Shown piece by piece: positions 55,861-64,000 of a DNA stretch of 64,000 nucleotides. The translations under genes and the position numbers were made by a program. This stretch comes from Cladosporium sp. IMV 00045 (Eukaryota; Ascomycota; Dothideomycetes; Cladosporiales; Cladosporiaceae). The stretch is from contig MSJI02000717.1 in assembly GCA_001931905.2 (NCBI GenBank), positions 1,244 to 65,243 of the forward strand. The letters are read 5' to 3'. Position 1 is the first letter of the stretch. Each line of letters begins with the position of its first letter. Below the pieces are notes generated by a model, which saw only the letters and a program-made list of their open reading frames with translations, did not search any database and was not told where the DNA came from.

Positions 55861-57648
55861 TTAGATATTAGTGAATAGACCAGGCGGGCCTCCGTCGCCT
55901 GGGTTTCTCTCCGGCGACTGACGTCTCGGTCCTTGAGGTGAGCGTTCCGGCGCCGGTGCAGGTACTCTTGGTCCAGGAGAGGATCTCGGCGGGGATCTGT
56001 GCGGTCTTACGGGCGACCTGGCAGGAGACCTTGGGCCGCGTCTTGACGGGGATGGCGAGCGGGAGGGTTTGGCAGGACCTCTGACGGGCGACTTGGAGGA
56101 TGCTCTTGAGGGTGATCGGTTCGGCCTTGCGGGAGACCTTGAACTCGACGACGAAGGCGACCTTCCGGCTGGCCTCACAGGGGATCTAGCCCGCGGCTTG
56201 GGCGAAGACTTGGAAGACCTGGACGGAGAGCTAGACTGCGACCTGGCACGAGGTCTCGAAGGCGATCTTCCTTGTCTGGCAGGCGCTCTAACGGGCGATC
56301 TGGCAGGCGATTTAGCTCGTGATCTTGAAGGAGATCTGGCTCGGGATCGTTCGCGCGGTACCTCTCGTGGTTTTGCTTGTGGCTTGTCGCGGGATCTGTT
56401 GCGAGGCTTGCCTTCACGCGGTACTTCATGCGGTCCTCCGCGAGGCTGCTCACGCGCTTTCGCGTCCTCCCTCGGTCCCTCAGGCGCCTTGTTGGGCTTC
56501 TTGTCTTGCTCTCTGCGTCGAGGCGACTGCTCACGAGGCTGTCTTGGCCTTCCAGCCAAACGAGCCTCAAAATCGGCCTTCTCCTCTTCGTACTTCTTCT
56601 GAAGATGCTCGAACTCGACCTCAGTACGGATCTGGTCTTTCTGCTCGTTAAGAGCATTCTTGATCCTGTTGGTGAAGCCCTCCTCAAGATCCTTCAGCTG
56701 CTTCTTGTGGTCGTCCCTAGTCTTCTCGAGCGTCTTCGCGAAAGCGCCCACCTTGGACTTCTCTCCGCTGATGGTCTCCTTCAACTGTTTGGCCTCGCCC
56801 TCCATCTGGCTCTTGTTGGGACCTTCCTGGATGTCGGGGTAGTTTCTCTCCAAGTCCTGTCTCGCCTCCTCGTACATCTGCTCAAGCCTGTCGCGCTCGG
56901 CGTACGGGTTGGGCCTGGTACCGGGAGCCCAGTCGATGTAGTCGATCTCGGCGAAAGTACGCTCCGTGTCTTCAATTGCTCTGACGACTTCGCGGAACTG
57001 GTCTCTCGCGCGGCGGAAACGCACAGGCATACCTTGTCCGTTCAGCCATGCGAGGATTCCAGCAAGCACTGTGTTGATGGCACCAAGAGTAGTGAGAGCG
57101 ACGCTCGAAGCCTGCTGGTACGCAGAAAGACCAGTCAAAGCTGCTGCGATCAGGATCTGAAGGAGGTATAAGAAGGAGATGATGTAGTTCGACATTCCAT
57201 ACAAGACACGGCTGCGGACATCCTGGCTGAGAGTTCTCTCGTACAGTCCACGATTGCGCCATCTTCTCGCAGCGGCCTTCGTTGGCAGGAAAATGTCGTG
57301 CATGGGACTCGCGGGCTTGGTGCCTTGATGCTCCGGGTGCAGCAAGCCGCCACCAGGTCGCAGGAAGTGAATGCCGACGAGGTTTTGGAAGGTCTCCAGC
57401 TCATACCTCTCGCCTTTCTGTGGCGGTTGGGAGTATGCCCTGGTTTCTTTGGTAGGTTTGCCGATCCATTTGTTCCAGACGTCTTTTAATTCAGGATCTG
57501 CCGAGCGTTCAACGCCAGAAGGCGCAACCGAAGACGTTGCTGATCCTCGCGCAGGAGCATTGTTGGGAGCCTTCTCATACTCGGGATAGTAGTCTTCGGT
57601 AGGCTGACCATTGAGTCCAGTCTCAATGTCGTTTGTTGGTGGAGGCAT
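55861..57648 (-). CDS. Two-TM SLATT-like protein with RS/SP-repeat tail, copy 2
   Basis: A single exon encodes 595 aa with the same layout as copy 1. Before the tail (first 393 or so residues) I count about seven substitutions and one missing Pro at the N-terminus. The membrane pair and coiled coil are nearly unchanged (ISFLYLLQ against ISLLYLLQ). The Arg/Ser/Pro tail differs much more, with substitutions and small indels (for example RSPSPSRRGPRSP against RSPSRPGPGSP), as expected for repeat DNA. Conservation of the folded part suggests that both copies are under selection. Confidence 0.75.
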   Translation of the reverse strand: MPPPTNDIETGLNGQPTEDYYPEYEKAPNNAPARGSATSSVAPSGVERSADPELKDVWNKWIGKPTKETRAYSQPPQKGERYELETFQNLVGIHFLRPGGGLLHPEHQGTKPASPMHDIFLPTKAAARRWRNRGLYERTLSQDVRSRVLYGMSNYIISFLYLLQILIAAALTGLSAYQQASSVALTTLGAINTVLAGILAWLNGQGMPVRFRRARDQFREVVRAIEDTERTFAEIDYIDWAPGTRPNPYAERDRLEQMYEEARQDLERNYPDIQEGPNKSQMEGEAKQLKETISGEKSKVGAFAKTLEKTRDDHKKQLKDLEEGFTNRIKNALNEQKDQIRTEVEFEHLQKKYEEEKADFEARLAGRPRQPREQSPRRREQDKKPNKAPEGPREDAKAREQPRGGPHEVPREGKPRNRSRDKPQAKPREVPRERSRARSPSRSRAKSPARSPVRAPARQGRSPSRPRARSQSSSPSRSSKSSPKPRARSPVRPAGRSPSSSSSRSPARPNRSPSRASSKSPVRGPAKPSRSPSPSRRGPRSPARSPVRPHRSPPRSSPGPRVPAPAPERSPQGPRRQSPERNPGDGGPPGLFTNI

Positions 57649-58409
57649 GACGGTGGTGCAGGAAGACCTCCTCCCGCAAAAGTAGGCAGCGGACTCCAGA
57701 ACAAGAACGAGCGAAGGAACAATTCAGTCGCACGTCCGACAGAGCGAGTGAGCTAGTGATATATGTTTACGCCGACAACATCACACACTCAAGATCTAGC
57801 GTCACCAAGCAGAAGTGTCGACGTACAACCGCTCCACCATCCGATGCAAGAGCGTTGCAACCATCGTCTGCTAAGAAGAAAATCAGCATTGGAGAGTGGA
57901 TCAATTAGGGTACCTTTTGCCTCGCGGCCTCGTTGAGCAAACGCCTGCTTGCATGGCATCTGCAGAACCGGACAAAACGGCTGCCAATCCGAGTCCGACC
58001 TTGGTGGCAGCTATAATGCTAGAAAAGTTGTCTATAAAACACAGCTACCATCTCCAAACGGATGTCGCGGTAGTTGTGAATCCTCCGCTAGTGCGTGATT
58101 ATTCTCCATGATCTGCATCTGAACTAAACTCGAAATCGAAAATACATGAAGCCCAAGCGAGCGTTAGTGCTTCGCCATGTGGGCCGTCAAATCCCCCAAG
58201 ACCTAAGCGCCTGTGGTCGATGCACGAGTAGTTCATGCACTTATCGACTTTTCATCACAGCCACAATATGCGATCTGATCCAGTGAGCTGGTCAGTGAGG
58301 TGATGGAGAAAGACAGTCCTTTGCGCATACTCCAAAAGCGGCATCAAGCATAGCCAATTTTGATTACAAGTAATAAAACATATCTCAATTGATGATTCGG
58401 ATAATTCGT
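57649..58409. other. Intergenic, duplicated
   Basis: 761 bp matching 33093-33850, with scattered substitutions and small indels. No gene. Confidence 0.5.
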
Positions 58410-60008
58410 CTACACGTTCACCTTTTCTCTGAATTCACTCTCGCCGACAATCCCAGCGTCGCCCTTAAGATTCTCAACAGTAGCCACACTGACCGCAACA
58501 CTAGCCCTGCGGTGAGCCTCAGTCTCCGCCGCCGGGCCATCGAACACCTCGGCAATCTCCTCCAGACTCCTGCCCTTGGTCTCTGGGAACAAGAACCAGA
58601 TCACAATGATGAATGAGATCAAGCATCCGATGTAGACGAAATAATACCGCCATTCCAACGCCGCCAGAGCGACAGGGTTGAGGTATTGGTTCAGCATGCC
58701 CGCAGCGAAGACCGTAGTAAGCGTGATCGACATGCCGCGAGAGCGCAGGCGGTAGGGCAAAATCTCGATCGGGTAGGCAAAAGAAAGCGGTGTGCATGCG
58801 ATGTCGTAGAAACCGAAGAAGATGAACAGCATTGCGATGACAGCACCGCCGACAACCTTGCTTCCGTTGTGTGCATACACCGCGCTCAAGGCAGTGATGA
58901 TGCAGAAGGCGAAGAGCATTCCAATTGCACTGGTCATCCAGAGTGGGCGGCGGCCGTATTTTTCAGCAGCAGTTGCACCCGCGAGAGCGAGGATCGCATT
59001 CCAGATTTGCAGGCCGAGATTGATGAGCGCTTGAGAGACCGGGTCTGTGACGCCGACGCTCGCCAGGATTGGCGCAAGGTAATAGGTGACGATTCCGTTG
59101 CCAGCCCACTGAATGATGATACCGACAAGCACACAGATAAGCAGGCGATGGCGGTTGCCAGGCGTGGAAAAGAAGAGCTTCCAAGTTGATCCTTCGCCAG
59201 CAAAAACGGCCTCGCGCTCAATGGCTTCGCAAATCTCGCTGTACTCATACGCGACAAGAGCATCGTTCTGATCGCCATTGGCGTGGTATCGAGCAAGGAT
59301 CTGTCTTGCTTCATCCTTGCGGCCCTTGGCGATCAGGTACCTGGGCGACTCAGGAATGATGAACAGGCCGATGATTTGCAGCGAAGGGAACAGGATCTGC
59401 AGCATGACAGGCATACGCCAGGCCCACGAGCCCTTGATGTACAAGCCTCCCAGAGTTGCCACAGCAGAGACAATGGCTCCCCAATAAAATGCGGTTTGGA
59501 AGCAGGCTGTGACCATGCCACGGTTGCGCGGGTGAGCCGTCTCGGTGGCAAGAGCTGGAGCTGGGATCAAAATGAAAGCGATGCCGACACCAAGGATGAT
59601 CTTCGTTGCAAGGAATGCCCATGGACCGCTCGTCAAAGCCTGGATGATACTGGTACCGATCATGAGAGACGTTCCGATGGCGAGGCAGACTTTCCTGCCC
59701 CATTTGTCGCTCACGTAGCCGGCGGGAACCAAAGCGACAAGTCCACCAAGAGATATGGCTGCAATAATAAGACCGAGGATGCTGGTGTTGACTTTATCGA
59801 CCAGGTCTTGGTTGAATGCTGGAATGGCAAGAAGTCCGTTCATGAGAGAGCCATCGAAGCCGTTGGCGGTGGCGGAGGAGAAGACAAGAAGAATGCCGAT
59901 GTTCAACTTGCGAAGTCCTGGATCGCGAAACCACGATGGATTGCAGTTGTTGGGTAAGGTCTTGTAGACCTCATCGCCACTCGCGCTGCCGGCGGGTCCT
60001 GAAACCAT
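58410..60008 (-). CDS. Sugar-porter MFS transporter, copy 2
   Basis: A single exon encodes 532 aa, with all sugar-porter motifs of copy 1. The six differences from copy 1 are conservative or peripheral: M/L in LQIMFPS, L/F in WKLFLS, L/M in RRPLWLT, I/V in GSKIVGG, A/E in AALAWRYY and D/N near the C-terminus. The Glu in AALEWRYY lies at the start of the last helices and is the only charge change within the membrane half. Many synonymous changes separate the genes, so protein-level purifying selection is evident. Either copy should transport the same sugar. Confidence 0.88.
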   Translation of the reverse strand: MVSGPAGSASGDEVYKTLPNNCNPSWFRDPGLRKLNIGILLVFSSATANGFDGSLMNGLLAIPAFNQDLVDKVNTSILGLIIAAISLGGLVALVPAGYVSDKWGRKVCLAIGTSLMIGTSIIQALTSGPWAFLATKIILGVGIAFILIPAPALATETAHPRNRGMVTACFQTAFYWGAIVSAVATLGGLYIKGSWAWRMPVMLQILFPSLQIIGLFIIPESPRYLIAKGRKDEARQILARYHANGDQNDALVAYEYSEICEAIEREAVFAGEGSTWKLFFSTPGNRHRLLICVLVGIIIQWAGNGIVTYYLAPILASVGVTDPVSQALINLGLQIWNAILALAGATAAEKYGRRPLWMTSAIGMLFAFCIITALSAVYAHNGSKVVGGAVIAMLFIFFGFYDIACTPLSFAYPIEILPYRLRSRGMSITLTTVFAAGMLNQYLNPVALAALEWRYYFVYIGCLISFIIVIWFLFPETKGRSLEEIAEVFDGPAAETEAHRRASVAVSVATVENLKGDAGIVGESEFREKVNV

Positions 60009-60543
60009 GATGGCAATAGGTGGTGTTTGGTGTTAAAGATTGGAATGGTGTAGAAAGGTGATGATGAAGTTGATGATGGTGTCAATCTCACAGCTGGCCA
60101 TAGCGATATAAATACATCTTAGCCATGGTGGTCTCGAGAGTACATGGACACAGAAGTGTTGGGTCAGGATTGTAGATTTCGCTGAATCGTGGAGACTTCA
60201 TCCCCAGTGAGGAAAGCGGCTGGGGAGAGTTTGCGCTAAGAGGTATCTTGTATTTTCGCGAGCGTTTCAGCGACGCCGGCCCATCGTGTACATGGAGACG
60301 TATTCCTGCGAGGGTACTTCCAAGAGTGTAGCATCTGGAGCCCCAGCATGGAGATGCGGGTTAGTGTTGTCCATGCAATGGCAGAGGTCGATATGCCTCT
60401 GTCCCTGTAATAGTCTGTGCACAGCGGACGTTTCTGCAGAAGTCCCGCTCCATACTGTTCGACGGCCGTGGCTACTGAGGTCATAGACTGTCTGTCGCTC
60501 CTAGATGAGCTTTTTGTCAAGGTGATGGCAGCAGCAACAAGGA
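60009..60543. other. Intergenic, duplicated
   Basis: 535 bp matching 35450-35987. No gene. Confidence 0.5.
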
Positions 60544-62381
60544 TTAAGTATTGACAACAGAAGCCCTCCTAGACAGCTGTCTTAACGATCCGTCGTCTCT
60601 CAAAAGTTGCACTCCAGCAAGATGCCTGTACTTCTGCTCGCTGTTTCCTTCAGGACCACCGCCCATTTTCTTCTCCAGCGTGCGGAAGTAAATTTGACGA
60701 GAATTGGGAGAAGCTGAAAGGCTGAGGAGCAGGTACCGGAGGGTTTCAAAATGGTCCGCGGGCTGTGTTTCGCCTGAGAGAGTCAGAGCATCGAGGAGGG
60801 AGTAGGCGATTTCGAATTGCTTCTCAAACTAATGATCCGACGTGTCAGCTGCTTCCACCATTACCGTGTGTCGAAAGTACTTACAATTCCTAGACCGTGC
60901 ACCTGTATGGCGACTGGAGGCAAGCTCTTCACAATCTCGCAAAGAGAAGAGGCAATCTCAATAGGATACCGGTAAGTAAAAGCCGTGTCCGCAGCGGACG
61001 ATGATATCAATCCAAGCCTCAAAGCCGCCTGCCAGAAGACCAAGCGCAGCCACTGCTGGGTAACCAGGACGTCCGCACGCTGAATATCCGAGACCCCTTG
61101 AATTCCAAGATCTCGCTGGAGATGTTGCTGCAGGCGAGAGAGCTGTGGGAGACCCCGATCGTTGTTCGACAGAGAAGCCAGATCATTCCACAGATGCACA
61201 AAGTCGAAGTCGAGCAAAGAGAAAAGGTGATGCAAGCCGCTCAAGCCGAGTGATATTGCGGGATCTTCGCCGGGAATGGCATCGCTGGGCAATATGGGAG
61301 GAGACAGTATAGTCACAGGAAAGTTATCTAGAACTGCAGCTCCTCTCTCAGTGATGAATAGCAAGGCATAGGTGCGCTGTTTCCGAAGCCTTTCGATCTC
61401 GCTCAACGACGGGTCGTTCGCAACCAGATGCAGCGATGTTGCATGAGCAAGCGTGATAGCTTCGCGGACATAAAACCAAGATGCCTTCCTGCATTTAATC
61501 TCAAAGTACGTGACGGCGATGAAGAGCGAGCTGAGGATATCCGCAAAGCTTGCCTCCTCGATGAAATTTACATTCATGCGAATGTGCTGACACTGGCGGA
61601 TGTATTTCCTGGCATGAACGGCTCGCTGCTCCGAGCTCATGTGCGGCCAGGCTTCCACGTGGACCAGGCTCATCGCACACATAGCTAACAGCATGCAAGC
61701 AGTTGAATGTGGCATTTCCGATGGGGCGAGCAGACTTGCTCGTATCTCGTTCTCGTCCAGGATTGGGTAGATCGGGTACAGATGAGAAAAGAACAGACTC
61801 ACCCCACGCTCGGTGATAGCATTTACCTCGAACGAAGGATTTTGTATAGGCAGCGGTGTATTCGAGTCAATGCTGGAGAGCAGATTTTGAAGCTGTGCGG
61901 GAGAGCTGTTGGTGTACGCATCCTCCCTACTTGACGCAAACTCTTCTTGCCCAGACGATCCAAGGATGATGTGCGCGAACTCATCGAATGTCAAGTAATC
62001 TTCGTCGTTCGAGACAGCATTTTCAGGAAGATTGATACGTGCGCCTGCGGTCGCGGGTGGCGTCACAGCGGGCACGGATGAGGGCCCGGCATAGCCATCA
62101 ATGGAGTAGCTGGACTCATCTCGCCAGCTATGCTGAGAAGGACTCGCATCTGCTTCCCTTGGAGACTCCGGTTGAGAGAAAGCGCTACGAGCCTCTGCCC
62201 GTAATTGATCAACAATCGCTCCCCTGCCTTTCTTCGGACCTCGCTTCTTCCGGACAGAATCGAATGTACAGACGAGGTTGTAGCTTTGACATCGATCGCA
62301 GGGTTTGGCGTAGTTGCATCTGACCTTGCGTCGGCGGCACGCGTCGCAGGGGAATCGCCGACCATTCGTGACTGGGTTCAT
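60544..62381 (-). CDS. Zn2Cys6 regulator of the sugar module (MalR-like), copy 2
   Basis: Exons 60885-62381 and 60544-60828 with a 56-nt intron (GTAAGT...TTAG) give 593 aa, the same exon lengths as copy 1, although the intron sequence has largely changed. The zinc cluster is identical (CDACRRRKVRC, CDRCQSYNLVC). The stop is TAA where copy 1 has TAG. Start at MNPVTN; an in-frame ATG further upstream (62501) is not conserved in frame in copy 1. Both copies look functional, so the fungus may have two regulators acting on two similar promoters. Confidence 0.85.
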
Positions 62382-62713
62382 TTCGAGAAGCGAGTAAGGG
62401 AATGGTGTAGCTGGCTCGGTGAAACTGCTCGCGCATCGCAGAAACTTGTCCTTGGCCGGCGCTTTGACATTGAATTTGAGCGAGCAGATCGGCGCTAGCA
62501 TAAGGTTAATGTTTATTCCCGCGCTCTACTCCTCCATCCTTGACAACATCAAGCATGCCAAACTCGCTCGAATGTAGCTCGCTGATTCCGTCGGGCTTTT
62601 GCAGTTCGTTGTTGCCATTGCTGATATGCGTAGCATATAATAAAGACCGGTAGGCGACCTTCAACCATGTATCTCTCACACACTCCCCTCTCTCCCATCA
62701 CACCTCATCCAAG
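62382..62713. promoter_or_regulatory. Divergent promoter, regulator / alpha-glucosidase, copy 2
   Basis: 332 bp. TATAATAA at 62636-62643, about 70 bp before the ATG, as in copy 1. The block GATCGGCGCTAGCATAAGG near 62489 is conserved. Confidence 0.5.
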
Positions 62714-64000
62714 ATGCCACACAGCACTCCCCAACCCTCCCCTCGGAACTGGTGGCACAATGCAACCATCTACCAGATCTACCCAGCCAGCTTCCGTGAC
62801 TCCAACGGTGACGGCTTCGGCGACTTGCCAGGCATCATCTCCAAAGTCGACCACATCGCCAGCCTGGGAGTAGACGCCGTATGGCTGTCGCCGTGCTACA
62901 AGAGTCCCAACGTCGACATGGGCTACGACATTGCAGATTACCGCGAGATTGACCCTCGCTACGGAAGCGTGGCCGATATTGAGGTCTTGATTGCGAAGTT
63001 GAAGCAACATGGCATCAAGCTGTTGATGGACTTGGTCGTTAATCACAGTTCGGATCAGCATGCTTGGTTTCAAGAATCGAGGAGCAGCAAGGACAACCCG
63101 AAGAGAGACTGGTATTTCAGAATCGAAGCCTGTTCATCAACTCATATCCTGACACTTTCCTCCCAGGTACATCTGGCACCACGGCCGAACGGAAGTCATC
63201 GACGGGCAGAAGGTCCGCCTACCCCCAAACAACTGGGAGTCCCTCTTCAAAGGCAGCGCCTGGGAATACGACTCCCTGACTGACGAATTCTACCTGCGCA
63301 TCTTCGCCAAAGAACAGCCTGATCTCAACTGGTCCAACCCCTCCCTCCGTCGCGCCGTGCACTCCGACATGCGTTTCTGGCTAGACAAAGGGATCGGAGG
63401 CTTCCGCACGGACGTGATCAACATGATCTCCAAACCGAGCGACTTCCCTGACGCGCCAATCACCAACCCATCATCGCCCTGGCAGCATGCAGCGAGCGTC
63501 TACTGCAACGGTCCGCACGTGCACGAGTACCTGCAAGAGGTGCGCCGTGAAGTCCTCGACCACTACCCCGACGTGATGACAGTCGGCGAAGTGCCCTTCA
63601 CCAGCGACCCGGCTTTGGTGCGGAAATACGTCGAACCCACCCGGCGTGAACTCAGCATGTTGTTCCAATTCGACATTTTCGACATCGACACTGGGCCTGG
63701 AGGAAAATTCACCCAGTCCCACTGGACGCTCTTGGACCTCAAGAAAACCATCACGAAATGGCAACAAGCCCTCTCCTTCTCCAGCGGGGCGTGGCAGACA
63801 TTCTTCCTCGAATCTCACGACGCCGCACGATCCGTGACGCGCTTCGGCGACCGCACGGCGGCGAATCGCTGGCGCGCGGCCAGAATGCTCGCGATGCTGT
63901 CCACGACTCTCAGCGGGACGCTGTTCATGCATCAAGGGCAGGAGATCGGGCTGGCGAACTTGGCGGACGACATCCCCGTGTCTGCATACCCGGACATCGA
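62714..64000 (+). CDS. GH13 alpha-glucosidase, copy 2 (truncated by window end)
   Basis: Exons 62714-63111 and 63167 onward (55-nt intron, donor GTATTT instead of GTATGT). The frame is open to the window end. It keeps the DSNGDGFGD metal-binding loop (residues 29-37) that copy 1 lacks. Region I DLVVNH is at 106-111; region III TVGEVP and region IV FLESHD are intact. Region II reads GFRTDVIN: the residue before the nucleophile is Thr, while copy 1 has Met. The Val after the nucleophile is kept. It is probably cytosolic, acting on maltose or isomaltose-type sugars delivered by the adjacent transporter. Confidence 0.88.

Larger units (their letters stand above)
55710..64000. repeat. Segmental duplication copy 2 (continues past window end)
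   Basis: Same gene order and strands as 31160-40030, cut by the window end inside the glucosidase. Small indels accumulate between the copies (offset 24553 at the SLATT stop, 24559 at the transporter, 24556 at the regulator start, 24549 at the glucosidase ATG). The two copies are direct repeats separated by about 15.7 kb of single-copy genes. Confidence 0.9.

Noticed and set aside
1..64000. CRISPR arrays, operons or ribosome binding sites
   Set aside because: The window is fungal nuclear DNA with introns; such bacterial features are not expected and none was seen.

Overview
The window is nuclear DNA of a filamentous ascomycete. The evidence is genes with 50-70 nt GT-AG introns, Zn2Cys6 regulators, a fungal nitrate reductase, an ERG24-type sterol reductase, a Vam7-type SNARE, and AT-rich islands that look mutated by repeat-induced point mutation (RIP). 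The overall style suggests Dothideomycetes, but I cannot prove the class from sequence alone. Exon joins below were worked out by hand from splice sites and reading phase.

Layout. 1-2690: an AT-rich, CpA/TpG-depleted island with no gene, opening with a perfect hairpin whose loop holds two telomere-type CCCTAA units. 3131-11317: a PSD/PsiD-like decarboxylase, nitrate reductase and a fungal rhodopsin-domain membrane protein. 12000-18830: a small catabolic-looking cluster, made of a broken MFS relic, a Zn2Cys6 regulator, a Dal5-type MFS transporter and a divergent fumarylacetoacetate hydrolase-family gene; the shared promoter repeats the 9-mer GTCGGCGAC. 19009-30645: a cysteine-rich, GPI-type protein, a UPF1-like helicase that lacks its central motifs, a hypothetical acidic protein and a broken coiled-coil gene.

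31160-40030 and 55710-64000 (running off the end) are two direct copies of one segment of at least 8.3 kb. Each carries a two-TM SLATT-like protein with an RS/SP-repeat tail, a sugar-porter MFS transporter, a Zn2Cys6 regulator and a divergent GH13 alpha-glucosidase. The last three form a maltose/isomaltose-type uptake, regulation and hydrolysis module; a SLATT-type protein accompanies both copies. The copies are about 95% alike by eye, including intergenic DNA, and carry no RIP. Copy 1 of the glucosidase has lost exactly 24 nt encoding the conserved metal-binding loop, while copy 2 keeps it.

Between the copies lie housekeeping genes: Vam7-like SNARE, sterol C-14 reductase, a nine-exon sugar transporter with an 8-nt micro-exon, an AIM18-like mitochondrial protein, and an ADP/ATP carrier cut by a 20-N gap. 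Beyond the gap come a RIP-mutated transposon relic and a hypothetical coiled-coil gene. Several intergenic stretches (19.5-22.4, 26.5-28.6, 46-47.9 and 53-55.7 kb) show nothing I could support.
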